Both the position numbers and the translations under genes were made by a program. A stretch of DNA of 64,000 nt from Burkholderia stabilis. Its GTDB lineage: Bacteria > Pseudomonadota > Gammaproteobacteria > Burkholderiales > Burkholderiaceae. The notes below the pieces were generated by a model, which had not been told where the DNA came from, made no database searches, and was given only the letters and a program-made list of their open reading frames with translations. Of the stretch, positions 1 through 11,395 are shown in pieces (position 1 is the first letter of the stretch; the number at the start of each line of letters is the position of its first letter). Location of the stretch: the NCBI RefSeq assembly GCF_001742165.1, contig NZ_CP016442.1, forward strand, positions 620,001 through 684,000. Direction: 5' to 3'.

Positions 1-235
1 TTTCTCGCTCGACCTGCGCGAGCTTGCGCGGATTTCGCCGGTCGAGGCGCGCGGCACCGCGATTCTCGCACCGTGGGCGCAGGACGATGCGCTGCGTGCT
101 GCGGTCGCGGCGCTGCGCGATGCGGGCGAGGTCGTGATCCAGGCGCTGCCGGGCCACGACCACGTGCTCGACGAGTTCGCATGCGACCGTTCGCTCGTCG
201 AGCGCAACGGCGCATGGGTGGTCGAACCCCGATAA
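1..235 (+). CDS. hisZ: HisZ, ATP phosphoribosyltransferase regulatory subunit, C-terminal end (partial)
   Basis: Only the last 78 codons are present, read in frame 2 and ending at TAA 233-235. The translation contains [21 protein letters not shown] and [17 protein letters not shown]. This reads like the end of the HisZ family, the class II aminoacyl-tRNA-synthetase-like partner that makes short-form HisG active and feedback-regulated in histidine biosynthesis. purA follows 113 bases downstream, and hisZ-purA adjacency is usual in Burkholderia downstream of hfq-hflXKC. The call rests on a short C-terminal piece plus context. Confidence 0.8.
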   Translation, partial: FSLDLRELARISPVEARGTAILAPWAQDDALRAAVAALRDAGEVVIQALPGHDHVLDEFACDRSLVERNGAWVVEPR

Positions 236-291
236 ACAGGCGTTCGCGGGCCGTGCTTCGGCGTGCATATCGTTGAAGCGAAACGGAAAAA

Positions 292-321
292 TTCGGAATC
301 GCCCGCGAACATAGGTAGAAT
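292..321 (+). promoter_or_regulatory. Candidate sigma-70 promoter for purA
   Basis: A TAGAAT hexamer at 316-321 resembles a -10 box, and a weak TTCGGA at 292-297 lies 18 bases upstream as a possible -35. It ends 27 bases before the purA start. The -10 match is 5 of 6 but the -35 is poor, so this is tentative; purA may also be read through from hisZ. Confidence 0.25.
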
Positions 322-339
322 ACGTTTTTAACCAGCTAA

Positions 340-1695
<1,356 letters not shown>

Positions 1696-1702
1696 TTTCC
1701 AG

Positions 1703-2299
1703 ATGACGCAGCAAATGACGATGACCGCGGCAGACTTGATGACCGATCCGCGCAACGACGACAAGAACCTGTGGGTAGGCTGGGACGAGTATCACCGTCT
1801 GATCGAGCTGCTCGCGCTGCAAGTGCACGCATCGGGCTGGAAGTTCGACCAGATCCTGTGCCTCGCGCGCGGTGGGCTGCGTGTAGGCGATCAGCTGTCG
1901 CGCATCTATGACGTGCCGCTCGCGATTCTCGCGACGAGCTCGTACCGTGAAGCGGCCGGCACCGAGCAGGGTGATCTCGACATCGCGCAGTACATCACGA
2001 TGACGCGCGGCAACCTGGCGGGCAACGTGCTGCTGGTCGACGACCTCGTCGATTCGGGCGTCACGCTCGCGCGCGTGCAGGAGCACCTGAAGGAGCGCTA
2101 TCCGGCCGTGACGGCCGTGCGTTCGGCCGTGCTCTGGTACAAGGGTTGCTCGAAGGTCAAGCCCGACTATCACACGCAGTATCTGCCGACGAATCCGTGG
2201 ATTCATCAGCCGTTCGAGGAGTGGGATACGGTTCGCCCGCACAATCTCGAGGCATGGATCAAGCGCGGTCGCGCCCAGCGCGACGGTTCGGGTTCGTAA
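1703..2299 (+). CDS. Phosphoribosyltransferase-domain protein
   Basis: A 198-residue type I phosphoribosyltransferase. The PRPP-binding loop VLLVDDLVDSGVTL lies at about residues 109-122 and an ARGGLR segment at 55-60, as in hypoxanthine/xanthine-guanine transferases. The substrate cannot be read from sequence; close linkage to purA (seven bases after its stop) points to purine salvage. ATG 1703 was chosen because it directly follows purA; in-frame ATGs at 1715 and 1721 are alternatives. A longer upstream reading of the same frame overlaps purA and is not credible. A strong terminator follows at 2330. Confidence 0.85.
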   Translation: MTQQMTMTAADLMTDPRNDDKNLWVGWDEYHRLIELLALQVHASGWKFDQILCLARGGLRVGDQLSRIYDVPLAILATSSYREAAGTEQGDLDIAQYITMTRGNLAGNVLLVDDLVDSGVTLARVQEHLKERYPAVTAVRSAVLWYKGCSKVKPDYHTQYLPTNPWIHQPFEEWDTVRPHNLEAWIKRGRAQRDGSGS

Positions 2300-2329
2300 G
2301 TAACCCGGCTGATCGAAGGAAAGCCTTGT

Positions 2330-2355
2330 ACGGCGCCGCTTGCGGCGCCGTTTTT
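2330..2355 (+). terminator. Rho-independent terminator of the purA-phosphoribosyltransferase unit
   Basis: CGGCGCC (2331-2337) and GGCGCCG (2344-2350) pair across a six-base loop, extended by an A-T pair, and five Ts follow. It lies 31 bases after the phosphoribosyltransferase stop. Confidence 0.85.
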
Positions 2356-2574
2356 CATTGGGGCGCCGTTGGTGCGGCGCGGCGTTTCCTGCGTATCCGG
2401 TAGGCAGACGGCGCCGCCCCGGCTATGATGGCAGCCCTGCCACAGCTCGCACCGGATTGCATGCGCAGCGTGGATCACGTGGTTTCACGGCAACAGAGCA
2501 GGGCGGCGTTTCACGGGGGCGCGAGTAGAATAGCGCTCGTTTTGTCCGACCCGGACCCGATTATTACGCTTCAT

Positions 2575-4491
2575 ATGAACGACACGATCCACGCGACCGA
2601 CGCCGCACATGCGCCGCACTCGACGCAACAACACTCGATGCGGGCGCTAGCGATAGCAGCCATCGGCGTCGTGTTCGGCGATATCGGCACCAGCCCGCTG
2701 TATTCGCTCAAGGAGGCGTTCAGCCCCTCCCACGGCATTCCGCTCACCGAAGGCTCGATTCTCGGTGTGATCTCGCTGCTGTTCTGGGCAATCATCCTGG
2801 TGGTCGGCGTCAAATACCTGCTGTTCGTGATGCGGGCGGACAACAACGGGGAAGGCGGCGTGCTCGCGCTGATGGCGCTGTCGCTGCGGCCGCTCGATTC
2901 GAAAACTCGTGTCGCTGGCGCGCTGATGGCGCTCGGGATATTCGGCGCGTGCATGTTCTACGGGGACGCGGTGATCACGCCGGCGATCTCGGTGATGTCT
3001 GCGGTCGAAGGGCTCGAAATCGCGACGCCGCATCTGTCTCACCTCGTGCTGCCGATCACGATCGTGATCCTGATCGCGCTGTTCTGGATCCAGCGTCACG
3101 GCACCGCGCTGGTCGGCAAGCTGTTCGGCCCGATCATGGTGGTGTGGTTCGTCGTGATCGCGGCGCTCGGCGTGTACCACATCGTGCGCGTGCCGGGCAT
3201 CATCGCGGCAATCAACCCGTACTACGCGGCGTCGTTCATGGCCGATCACCTGCTGCAGGCCTACGTCGTGCTCGGTTCGGTCGTGCTGGTGCTGACCGGC
3301 GCGGAAGCGCTCTACGCGGACATGGGCCACTTCGGCGCGAAGCCGATCCGCCTCGCCGCATACGGGCTCGTGATGCCGTCGCTCGTGCTGAACTACTTCG
3401 GCCAGGGCGCGCTGCTGATCCAGAACCCGAAGGCGATCGAGAACCCGTTCTTCCTGCTGGCGCCCGAATGGGGGCTGCTGCCGCTCGTCGTGCTGTCGAC
3501 GGTCGCGACCGTGATCGCGTCGCAGGCGGTGATCTCGGGCGCGTATTCGCTGACGTCGCAGGCGATCCAGCTCGGCTACGTGCCGCGCATGAAGGTGCTG
3601 CATACGTCCGAACTCGCGATCGGCCAGATCTACGTGCCGGTCGTGAACTGGCTGCTGCTGTTCGTGATCCTCTGTATCGTGGTCGGCTTCAAGAGCTCCG
3701 ACAACCTCGCCGCCGCATACGGCATCGCGGTGACGGCAACGATGGTGATCACGACCGTGCTCGCCTGCGTCGTGATGGTGAAGGTGTGGAACTGGAACCG
3801 GCTGCTCGTCGGCGCGATCATCGCGGTGTTCCTTGCGATCGACCTCGGCTTTTTCGGTGCGAACCTGCTGAAGGTCGCGCAGGGCGGCTGGCTGCCGCTC
3901 GGCATCGGCGCGTTGTTGTTCTTCCTGCTGATGACCTGGTACAAGGGGCGCCATATCGTCAAGGAGCGTACGGCGGCCGACGGTATTCCGCTCGAGCCGT
4001 TCCTGCAGGGGCTGCTCGCGCATCCGCCGCATCGCGTGTCGGGCACCGCGATCTACCTGACCGGCAATGACAAGCTCGTGCCCGTCAGCCTGCTGCACAA
4101 CCTGAAGCACAACAAGGTGCTGCACGAGCGGACCATTTTCCTGACGTTCGTCACGCGCGACATTCCCTACGTGCGCGACGACAAGCGCCTGAGCTCGCGT
4201 GATGCGAGCGGCGGGCTGTACATCGTCAAGGCCGAGTACGGCTTCAATGAGACGCCGGACGTGAAGGCCGTGCTCGAGGAATTCGGCCGCACGCACGACA
4301 TGACGTTCGAGCTGATGGACACGTCGTTCTTCCTCGCGCGCGAAACGGTCGTGCCGACGCATCTGCCGGGCATGTCGATCTGGCGCGAGCGCGTATTCGC
4401 GTGGATGCACCAGAACGCCGCGAAGCCGACCGACTTCTTCTCGATTCCGGCGAACCGCGTCGTCGAGCTCGGCACGAAGATCGAGATCTGA
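2575..4491 (+). CDS. kup: Low-affinity potassium uptake protein Kup
   Basis: Kup/HAK/KT family K+:H+ symporter of the inner membrane. The 638-residue protein has a short hydrophilic N-terminus and then the family hallmark [12 protein letters not shown] at about residues 32-43. About twelve hydrophobic helices follow up to about residue 490, then a soluble C-terminal domain. I chose ATG 2575 (MNDTIHAT); the frame stays open upstream to 2425, but that extension has no Kup character and includes the likely promoter region (TAGAAT at 2526-2531). A bidirectional terminator separates it from convergent tex. Confidence 0.95.
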   Translation: MNDTIHATDAAHAPHSTQQHSMRALAIAAIGVVFGDIGTSPLYSLKEAFSPSHGIPLTEGSILGVISLLFWAIILVVGVKYLLFVMRADNNGEGGVLALMALSLRPLDSKTRVAGALMALGIFGACMFYGDAVITPAISVMSAVEGLEIATPHLSHLVLPITIVILIALFWIQRHGTALVGKLFGPIMVVWFVVIAALGVYHIVRVPGIIAAINPYYAASFMADHLLQAYVVLGSVVLVLTGAEALYADMGHFGAKPIRLAAYGLVMPSLVLNYFGQGALLIQNPKAIENPFFLLAPEWGLLPLVVLSTVATVIASQAVISGAYSLTSQAIQLGYVPRMKVLHTSELAIGQIYVPVVNWLLLFVILCIVVGFKSSDNLAAAYGIAVTATMVITTVLACVVMVKVWNWNRLLVGAIIAVFLAIDLGFFGANLLKVAQGGWLPLGIGALLFFLLMTWYKGRHIVKERTAADGIPLEPFLQGLLAHPPHRVSGTAIYLTGNDKLVPVSLLHNLKHNKVLHERTIFLTFVTRDIPYVRDDKRLSSRDASGGLYIVKAEYGFNETPDVKAVLEEFGRTHDMTFELMDTSFFLARETVVPTHLPGMSIWRERVFAWMHQNAAKPTDFFSIPANRVVELGTKIEI

Positions 4492-4540
4492 CCGGCCGGA
4501 TATGGCTGCGCGCGTCCTGCGCAGCTGCGCCGGAACGAAA

Positions 4541-4568
4541 AAAAGCCCGCCGTCAGGCGGGCTTTTCT
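4541..4568. terminator. Bidirectional terminator between kup and tex
   Basis: AAGCCCGCC (4543-4551) pairs with GGCGGGCTT (4556-4564) around a GTCA loop. An A-run precedes it and a T-run follows, so it can work for both convergent genes. Confidence 0.9.
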
Positions 4569-4587
4569 TTTGCCGGAATACGCGTGC

Positions 4588-6915
4588 TCAGCGCTTCAGC
4601 TTCGCGAATGCCGCGGCCATCGCGCCGGCCGGTTCCGGCTCGCGCGAACGCTGCGGGCGTGCCGCGCCGCGTCCCGCGTTGCCGCGATCCTGGCCGCCGC
4701 CGCGCGACGACATGCCGGGCGCCGCCGCGTCGTCGTCGAGACGCATCGTCAGCGCAATGCGCTGGCGCTTCACGTCGACGTCGATCACCTTCACCTTGAC
4801 GACCTGGCCGGCCTTCACGACTTCGTGCGGGTCCTTGATGAACTTCGTCGACATCGCGGACACGTGGACGAGGCCGTCCTGATGGACACCGATATCCACG
4901 AACGCGCCGAATGCGGCAACGTTCGTCACGACGCCTTCGAGCGTCATGCCGGGCACGAGATCCGACACCTTTTCGACGCCTTCGCGGAACGTCGCGGTCT
5001 TGAATTCCGGACGCGGATCGCGGCCCGGCTTCTCCAGCTCGGTCAGGATGTCGCGCACGGTCGGCAGGCCGAAACGTTCGTCGACAAATTCCGTCGGGGA
5101 CAGGCCCGACAGCGCTTCGCGGCTGCCGAGCACGTCGTCGATGCGCTTGTTGATCTTCGCGAGCATCCGCTCGACGACCGGGTAGGCTTCCGGGTGCACC
5201 GACGAGCGGTCGAGCGGATTCTCGCCGCCGTTGATGCGCAGGAAGCCGGCGGCCTGTTCGAACGTCTTGTCGCCGAGGCGCGGCACCTTGCGCAGGTGCT
5301 CGCGCGACGGGAACGGGCCGTTTGCATCGCGGTAGTCGACGATGTTGCGTGCGAGCGTCGCGTTCAGGCCCGACACGCGCGCGAGCAGCGGGGCCGACGC
5401 GGTATTCGCGTCGACGCCGACCGCGTTCACGCAATCCTCGACGACCGCGTCGAGCGAGCGGGCGAGTTCGCGCTGGTTCACGTCGTGCTGGTACTGGCCG
5501 ACGCCGATCGCCTTCGGCTCGATCTTCACGAGCTCGGCGAGCGGGTCCTGCAGGCGGCGCGCGATCGACACGGCGCCGCGCAGCGACACGTCCATTTCAG
5601 GGAATTCCTTCGCGGCGAGCTCGGACGCCGAGTAGACCGACGCGCCGGCTTCCGACACGACGATCTTCTGCAGGCGCAGTTCAGGATGCTTCGCGATCAG
5701 TTCGCTCGCGAGCTTGTCGGTTTCGCGCGACGCGGTGCCGTTGCCGATGCTGATCAGCTCGGCCTGCGTCTGCGCAGCGATGCGCGCGAGCTTCGCGATC
5801 GAGCCGTCCCAGTCGCGGCGCGGCTCGTGCGGGTAGATCGTGTCGGTCGCGAGCACCTTGCCGGTGCGGTCGACGACCGCGACCTTCACGCCCGTGCGCA
5901 GGCCCGGGTCGAGGCCGATCACGGCCTTCGGGCCCGCCGGCGCGGCCAGCAGCAGGTCGTTCAGGTTGCGCGCGAACACGCGGATCGCCTCGGTTTCGGC
6001 CGTTTCGCGCAATTGCGTGAGCAGCTCGTTCTCGATATGCGGTTGCACCTTCACGCGCCAGCACCAGCGGCACACGTCCGACAGCCATTTATCGGCAGGG
6101 CGGTTCTGGTTCGCGATGCCGAAATGGCGCGCGATCATTGCTTCACCCGGATGCGGCACCTGCGCGTCGAGCTCTTCGCCGAGGCCGAGCTTGACCGTCA
6201 GCACGCCCGCGTTGCGGCCGCGGAACAGCGCGAGTGCGCGGTGCGACGGCACGGTCTTGATCGTTTCCGCGTAGTCGTAATAGTCGCGGAATTTCTCGCC
6301 TTCCTCGTTTTCCTTGCCCTCGACGACAGCCGACGACACGACGCCCTGATTGTGCAGGTAGTCGCGCAGCTTGCCGAGCAGCTCGGCCGTCTCGCCGAAT
6401 TGTTCGGACAGGATGTCGCGCGCGCCGTCGAGCGCGGCCTTCACGTCGGCGACGCCCTTGTCGGCGTCGACATACGCGGCCGCCTCGGCCTGCGGGTCGA
6501 GCAGCGGGTTCGCGAGCAACGCCTGCGCGAGCGGCTCGAGGCCGGCTTCGCGGGCGATCTGTGCACGCGTGCGGCGCTTCGGCTTGTACGGCAGATAAAG
6601 GTCTTCGAGCACCTGCTTGCTGTCGGCCGCTTCGATCGCGGTGCGCAGTTCGTCGGTCAGCTTGCCCTGTTCGTCGATGCTCGACAGGATCGACGCACGG
6701 CGATCCTCGAGCTCGCGCAGATACAGGAGGCGTTCCTCGAGCTGGCGCAACTGCGTGTCGTCCAGGTTGCCGGTCACTTCCTTGCGGTACCGGGCAATGA
6801 ACGGAACGGTCGAGCCTTCGTCGAGGAGTTGCACGGCCGCCGCGACCTGGCGCGGCTGGACGGACAGTTCGGTGGCGATGCGCTGTACGATCTTGAGTGC
6901 TACGGTTTCCGTCAT
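4588..6915 (-). CDS. tex: Tex, S1 RNA-binding transcription accessory protein
   Basis: Tex is a conserved cytoplasmic nucleic-acid-binding protein linked to transcription and toxin-gene expression; its biochemical role is still loosely defined. The 775-residue protein shows the family order: N-terminal helical region, YqgF-like RNase H fold ([20 protein letters not shown]), helix-hairpin-helix segments ([20 protein letters not shown]) and an S1 domain ([20 protein letters not shown]). It ends in a Gly/Arg-rich tail. Start at 6915 ([10 protein letters not shown]) was chosen; the frame runs 67 codons further upstream but that part is not Tex-like. Confidence 0.95.
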   Translation of the reverse strand: MTETVALKIVQRIATELSVQPRQVAAAVQLLDEGSTVPFIARYRKEVTGNLDDTQLRQLEERLLYLRELEDRRASILSSIDEQGKLTDELRTAIEAADSKQVLEDLYLPYKPKRRTRAQIAREAGLEPLAQALLANPLLDPQAEAAAYVDADKGVADVKAALDGARDILSEQFGETAELLGKLRDYLHNQGVVSSAVVEGKENEEGEKFRDYYDYAETIKTVPSHRALALFRGRNAGVLTVKLGLGEELDAQVPHPGEAMIARHFGIANQNRPADKWLSDVCRWCWRVKVQPHIENELLTQLRETAETEAIRVFARNLNDLLLAAPAGPKAVIGLDPGLRTGVKVAVVDRTGKVLATDTIYPHEPRRDWDGSIAKLARIAAQTQAELISIGNGTASRETDKLASELIAKHPELRLQKIVVSEAGASVYSASELAAKEFPEMDVSLRGAVSIARRLQDPLAELVKIEPKAIGVGQYQHDVNQRELARSLDAVVEDCVNAVGVDANTASAPLLARVSGLNATLARNIVDYRDANGPFPSREHLRKVPRLGDKTFEQAAGFLRINGGENPLDRSSVHPEAYPVVERMLAKINKRIDDVLGSREALSGLSPTEFVDERFGLPTVRDILTELEKPGRDPRPEFKTATFREGVEKVSDLVPGMTLEGVVTNVAAFGAFVDIGVHQDGLVHVSAMSTKFIKDPHEVVKAGQVVKVKVIDVDVKRQRIALTMRLDDDAAAPGMSSRGGGQDRGNAGRGAARPQRSREPEPAGAMAAAFAKLKR

Positions 6916-7075
6916 GTCGTGGATGATCTGCCTGCTGAAATCGCGGCGCGGGCCGGCAGGCCCTAAGCGGCGGGCTGCGTGGCGGGCCCGACGGGCCAGA
7001 TGCCGCGGGTGAGTGAAGCGGGGCATTTTGCCATAAATGGCGGAGCGTCCAGCCGGGGGTGATAGAATTTGACAC

Positions 7076-7831
7076 ATGTCCCGCAGCTTTCCTACGACGT
7101 TGCCAACTTCCCGCATTTCTCTCGTCGCGCTCGGCGCAGCGCTCGCCGCGGCTTTGTCTGCCGGGCCCTCCGGCGCGTTCGCGCAGGCCTCGGGCGCAAC
7201 CGCGCCAGATGCCCCCGCAGCGGTGCCCGTCGCGGCCTCCGCCGCACCGGATTTCGACGCCCGTCAAAAAGTGCTCAATCAACGCTCCGCCGAAAACGAT
7301 TATCGTTATGCGGTGGCCGAGCACGATTGCTACAGCAAGTTCTTCGTCAATCACTGTCTCGGCAAGGCACGCGACCAGATGCGCGACGAACGGGCCAGCA
7401 TTCGCCAGGAACAACTTGCGCTCAACGACGAGCAGCGCGCGGTGCGTGCGCAGCAGCGTGACCAGCAGCAAGCGCTGAAGCAGGCGCAGAATGCGGCGGA
7501 AGCGCCGCAGCGCGCGGCGAACGATGCCGCGAACGCCGCTGCGTTCCGCGACAAGCAGGAGCAGAATGCGCTGAAGCAGGCGCAGCGCGGTGCGGAAGGG
7601 CCGCAGCGCGCTGCGAGCAAGCAGGCATACGACCAGAAGCAGGCCGACTTCCAGCGCAAGCTCGACCAGGCGCACCAGCAGGCGGCGCAGAAGGCGCAGG
7701 AGCGCTCGGACAACGCCACGCGCTACGAGCAGAAGCAGAAGGAAGCCGCGCAGCACAAGGCCGATGTCGAGCGGCGTCAGCAGGAAGCGGCCGAGAAGGC
7801 CAAGCAGCAGCAACAGCAGCAGGGGCAGTAA
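7076..7831 (+). CDS. Secreted or periplasmic coiled-coil protein of unknown function
   Basis: 251 residues. A signal peptide is visible (hydrophobic [15 protein letters not shown], likely cleavage after AFAQA near residue 38), followed by an Ala/Pro linker. Then comes a conserved-looking core with two cysteines ([19 protein letters not shown]). The rest is a long Gln/Ala/Lys/Arg-rich helix ending in poly-Gln. A 32-residue unit starting ALKQAQ is repeated once in tandem (DNA offset 96 bases, 7472 and 7568). Divergent from tex. I do not recognise a family; a role as an envelope structural or scaffolding protein is a guess. Confidence 0.75.
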   Translation: MSRSFPTTLPTSRISLVALGAALAAALSAGPSGAFAQASGATAPDAPAAVPVAASAAPDFDARQKVLNQRSAENDYRYAVAEHDCYSKFFVNHCLGKARDQMRDERASIRQEQLALNDEQRAVRAQQRDQQQALKQAQNAAEAPQRAANDAANAAAFRDKQEQNALKQAQRGAEGPQRAASKQAYDQKQADFQRKLDQAHQQAAQKAQERSDNATRYEQKQKEAAQHKADVERRQQEAAEKAKQQQQQQGQ

Positions 7832-7907
7832 CGTGTCGGATTGACCCGGAATCAGTCTCGTGCGCGTCGGCACGCCGCCGGCGCGCTGCTTCGATGAGGA
7901 GGCGAAT

Positions 7908-8123
7908 ATGCAAAACCGTCACACGGAACAGCAGCAGGAATTGCACAACCGTTTGGCTGCATTGCAGGAGCAGCACCAGCAACTCGCTCGGGAGATCGAG
8001 CTGAAGGAAGGGCACTCCGACATCGACGACATTACGCTGCACCGGCTGAAGAAGGAAAAGCTGGCGGCCAAGGACAAAATCATACTGCTGCAATCGCAGC
8101 TGGAACCGGATAAGCGCGCCTGA
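7908..8123 (+). CDS. DUF465 (YdcH-like) small protein
   Basis: A 71-residue hydrophilic, helical protein matching the YdcH/DUF465 pattern. It has a heptad-like N-terminal helix (LHNRLAALQEQHQQLAREIE), the acidic turn HSDIDDITLHRLKKEKL and the closing LAAKDKIILLQ. Function is unknown in this family. ATG 7908 follows a good ribosome site (GAGGAGG at about 7897); the longer reading from 7860 has none. Confidence 0.8.
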   Translation: MQNRHTEQQQELHNRLAALQEQHQQLAREIELKEGHSDIDDITLHRLKKEKLAAKDKIILLQSQLEPDKRA

Positions 8124-8178
8124 GCGCGGCCTGGCAAGCGCCGGCGCCGCCCGGGCGCTGGACACAGGAACGCTTGCC

Positions 8179-10422
8179 TTGAATTCACCGCTTGAAGCCA
8201 ACCCCGATGCCCGGCGTGACGCGTCGTCCACCGGGCGCGCTCGTGCGCCCGAAGGCACCTTCGAGCTGAGCCGCAAGCGTGTCGACGAACTCGACACGAT
8301 CTTCGGCGAAGGCGGGTTGCTCGCGCGCGCACTCGACGGCTATCACCCGCGTATGTCGCAGATCGAGATGGCGCGTGCGGTCGCGTCCGCGATGGAAGCA
8401 TCCGCGCGCCGGATGCCCGAGCCGGAAATCTTCGAAACCCGCAAGCGGCCGGCGCGCCGCCTCGGCGATGGCGACAAGGCGGCCGAGCCGGCCGCTGACA
8501 CCACGGCGGCCGAGTCCGACGGCGACGCAGGCGACAACACGCTGATCGTCGAAGCCGGTACGGGTACCGGCAAGACCTATGCGTACCTCGTGCCCGCGAT
8601 GCTGTGGGGCGGCAAGGTGATCGTGTCGACCGGCACGAAGCACCTGCAGGACCAGCTCTTCCAGCGCGACATTCCGACCGTGCGCAACGCGCTCGCGGTG
8701 CCGGTGACGGTCGCGATGCTCAAGGGGCGCGCGAACTACCTGTGTCACTACTACCTGCAACGCACGGCCGACAACGGCCGCCTGCCGTCGCGGCAGGACA
8801 CGGCCTACCTGCAGGAAATCGTCCGCTTCGCGAAGATCACGAAGAGCGGCGACAAGGCCGAGCTCGCGAGCGTGCCGGAAACGGCGCCGGTGTGGTCGAT
8901 GGTCACGTCGACGCGCGACAACTGCCTCGGCCAGGAATGCCCGCACTACAAGGAATGCTTCGTGATGCAGGCGCGGCGCGAGGCGCAGCAGGCCGACGTC
9001 GTCGTCGTGAACCACCACCTGTTCTTCGCGGACATCATGTTGCGCGACACGGGGATGGCCGAGTTGCTGCCGAACGCGAACACGATCATCTTCGACGAAG
9101 CGCATCAGTTGCCCGAAACGGCGACGCTGTTCTTCGGCGAGACGCTGTCGACCACACAGATCCTCGAGCTCGCACGCGACACCGTGGCCGAAGGCCTGAG
9201 CCATGCGCGCGATGCGGTCGAGTGGGTGAAGCTCGGCGGCGATCTCGAACGTGCGGCGCGCGACTTGCGCCTTGCCTTTGCGAACGACCAGATCGTACGC
9301 ATGTCGCTCGCCCAGCTCGGTGACGATCACCCGATGTTCGGCGCGCTCGACGCACTCGAGACCGCGCTCGACGCGCTTGCGTCGGCGCTCGCAAGCCAGG
9401 CCGAGCGGGCGGAATCGCTCGGCGCGTGCCTGCGGCGCGCACGCGAGCTTCAGGATCTGCTGGCCGGCTGGGTCGCGCCCGGCGCGGCGGAGGCGGCCGC
9501 GCAGGCCGACGCGGCGGCGGCCGGCGACAAGGCGTCCGACGGCGATCCGAACGAGAAGGTGCGCTGGGTCGAAGTGTTCGCGCATACCGTCCAGCTGCAC
9601 GAAACGCCGCTGTCGGTTGCGCCGATCTTCGCCAAGCAGCGCGCGGGCGTGCCGCGTGCGTGGGTGTTCACGTCGGCCACGTTGTCGGTGCGCGGCGATT
9701 TCACGCACTACGCGGCGCAGATGGGCCTGAGCTCGCGTCGCTCGATGACGCTCGCGAGCCCGTTCGATTACCAGTCGCAGGGGCTGCTGTACGTGCCGCG
9801 CAACTTGCCGCAGCCGTCTTCGCCGGCGTTTACCGATGCTGTCTTCGATGCCGCGTTGCCGGCGATCGAGGCGTCCGGTGGCGGCGTGTTCATGCTGTGC
9901 ACGACGCTGCGTGCGGTCGACCGGATCGCATCGAAGCTGCGCGACGTGATCGAGGCGCGCGGCTGGAATACGCCGCTGCTCGTGCAGGGCGATGCGAGCC
10001 GCACCGAGTTGCTCGATCGCTTCCGCGCGTACGGCAACGCGATCCTGGTTGGCAGCCAGAGTTTCTGGGAAGGTGTCGACGTGCGCGGTGATGCGCTGTC
10101 GCTCGTCGTGATCGACAAGCTGCCGTTCGCGCCGCCGGACGATCCGGTGCTGGCCGCACGGCTCGACGCGCTCACGAAGAAGGGCTTGAGCCCGTTCGCC
10201 GTGCACCAGTTGCCGCAGGCCGTGATTACGCTGAAGCAGGGCGCAGGCCGGCTGATTCGCGCGGAGACGGATCGTGGCGTGCTGATGATCTGCGACACGC
10301 GGCTCGTCGACAAACCCTACGGGCGCCGGATTTGGCAGAGCCTGCCGCCGTTCAAGCGGACCCGCGAGATCGCGGTCGTCCAGGATTTCTTCGACGAGCA
10401 TCGCTCGGAAAAACGCATGTGA
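8179..10422 (+). CDS. ATP-dependent DNA helicase, DinG/YoaA (XPD-like) family
   Basis: Superfamily 2 5'-3' helicase of the Fe-S XPD/DinG group, 747 residues. Walker A is EAGTGTGKT (about 125-133), the DEAH box is at 306-309, and TSATL and QGAGRLIR are present. Four cysteines (about C189, C249, C254, C260) sit where the iron-sulfur cluster of XPD/DinG is held. The start is TTG 8179 behind ACAGGAA; the first downstream ATG (about 8352) would cut into the helicase. An acidic Ala-rich insert (about residues 95-120) separates the Q-motif region from Walker A. Likely acts in R-loop or replication-fork repair; DinG versus YoaA is not settled. Confidence 0.9.
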   Translation: MNSPLEANPDARRDASSTGRARAPEGTFELSRKRVDELDTIFGEGGLLARALDGYHPRMSQIEMARAVASAMEASARRMPEPEIFETRKRPARRLGDGDKAAEPAADTTAAESDGDAGDNTLIVEAGTGTGKTYAYLVPAMLWGGKVIVSTGTKHLQDQLFQRDIPTVRNALAVPVTVAMLKGRANYLCHYYLQRTADNGRLPSRQDTAYLQEIVRFAKITKSGDKAELASVPETAPVWSMVTSTRDNCLGQECPHYKECFVMQARREAQQADVVVVNHHLFFADIMLRDTGMAELLPNANTIIFDEAHQLPETATLFFGETLSTTQILELARDTVAEGLSHARDAVEWVKLGGDLERAARDLRLAFANDQIVRMSLAQLGDDHPMFGALDALETALDALASALASQAERAESLGACLRRARELQDLLAGWVAPGAAEAAAQADAAAAGDKASDGDPNEKVRWVEVFAHTVQLHETPLSVAPIFAKQRAGVPRAWVFTSATLSVRGDFTHYAAQMGLSSRRSMTLASPFDYQSQGLLYVPRNLPQPSSPAFTDAVFDAALPAIEASGGGVFMLCTTLRAVDRIASKLRDVIEARGWNTPLLVQGDASRTELLDRFRAYGNAILVGSQSFWEGVDVRGDALSLVVIDKLPFAPPDDPVLAARLDALTKKGLSPFAVHQLPQAVITLKQGAGRLIRAETDRGVLMICDTRLVDKPYGRRIWQSLPPFKRTREIAVVQDFFDEHRSEKRM

Positions 10423-10480
10423 CGGCACGCGCGGCGATTGCCGCGCGCGCACTTGCGCCGCCTGAATGCGGCGTCAATAA

Positions 10481-10510
10481 AAAAACCCGGCTCGATGGCC
10501 GGGTTTTTTG
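10481..10510. terminator. Bidirectional terminator between the helicase gene and bamD
   Basis: ACCCGGC (10485-10491) and GCCGGGT (10498-10504) pair around TCGATG, flanked by an A-run before and a T-run after that extend the stem. It serves both convergent genes. Confidence 0.9.
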
Positions 10511-10529
10511 TTTGTGCGACGGACGCGCG

Positions 10530-11354
10530 TCAGAACTGCCACCACGACTTCTTCGCGCCGGGGCGCGAGTGGCCCGTGACGTACGGGCTGTCGGGGAACG
10601 TGCCCGCGAGCACGCGCTTCGTGTCCTCGGCGAGTTCCGGCTGGTTCAGCTTGCCGTACGACAGGATCATGATGTGCAGCGCGTCTTCGATCGCCGGCGC
10701 ACCCTTGTAGTCCTTGATCGCGAGCTGCGCGCGGTTGATCGCCGCGACGTAGGCGCCGCGCCGGTAGTAGTAGTCGGCCGCGTGCACTTCGTGCGAGGCA
10801 AGCGCGTTGACGATGTAGCGCATCCGCGCTGCGGCGTCGGGCGCGTACTTGCTCTTCGGGAAGCGGTCGACGACGACCTTGAACGCGTCGTACGATTCGC
10901 GCAGTGCCTGCGGATCGCGCTCGCTCATGTCCTGGCCGGAGAAGCGGCCGAACAGCCCGAGATCGTCGTTGAAGTGGATCATCCCCTTCAGGTAGTACGC
11001 GTACGGGATATCCGGGTGATCGGGGTGGAGCTGGATGAAGCGGTCGACGGCCTGGTCGGCGGCTGCCGCTTCGTTATCCTTCCAGTTGCAGTACGCAACG
11101 TTGATCTGCGCCTGTTGCGCGAAATGGCCGAACGGATCGCGACCTTGCAGCGATTCGAAATATTTCGCGCACTTGCCCCAGTCGCCGCCGGACAGTGCGT
11201 CCTGGGCCTCTGAGTATAATTTGTTGTTCGACCAGGTAGCCGTCTCGTCCTGCTTCTGCGGCAAGCCGTGGCAGCCGGCGATGAGGGCCGCGGCCGCTAC
11301 CGCTGCAGCCCGGGCGGCGGCGGTTCTGGCCGTGCGTTTGGTCGAATTCATCAT
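10530..11354 (-). CDS. bamD: BamD, outer-membrane protein assembly factor (lipoprotein)
   Basis: BamD is the essential lipoprotein of the BAM complex that inserts beta-barrels into the outer membrane. The 274-residue product has a signal peptide with lipobox LIAGC (Cys at about residue 28) and then TPR-like repeats, for example SEAQDALSGGDWGKCAKYFE and DHPDIPYAYYLKGMIHF. It ends with the family's C-terminal GTFPDSPYVTG. Start is at 11354, or one codon later at 11351 (two successive ATGs); the frame continues upstream but lacks signal-peptide character. Divergent from rluD with about 40 bases between starts. Confidence 0.95.
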   Translation of the reverse strand: MMNSTKRTARTAAARAAAVAAAALIAGCHGLPQKQDETATWSNNKLYSEAQDALSGGDWGKCAKYFESLQGRDPFGHFAQQAQINVAYCNWKDNEAAAADQAVDRFIQLHPDHPDIPYAYYLKGMIHFNDDLGLFGRFSGQDMSERDPQALRESYDAFKVVVDRFPKSKYAPDAAARMRYIVNALASHEVHAADYYYRRGAYVAAINRAQLAIKDYKGAPAIEDALHIMILSYGKLNQPELAEDTKRVLAGTFPDSPYVTGHSRPGAKKSWWQF

Positions 11355-11395
11355 GCTCGCATGTCCTAGCTTCAAGTCTCGGTGACCCAGTCTAA

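Noticed and set aside
11214..11221. A TATAAT-like hexamer
   Set aside because: It lies inside the bamD coding sequence without a -35 partner in a useful place.
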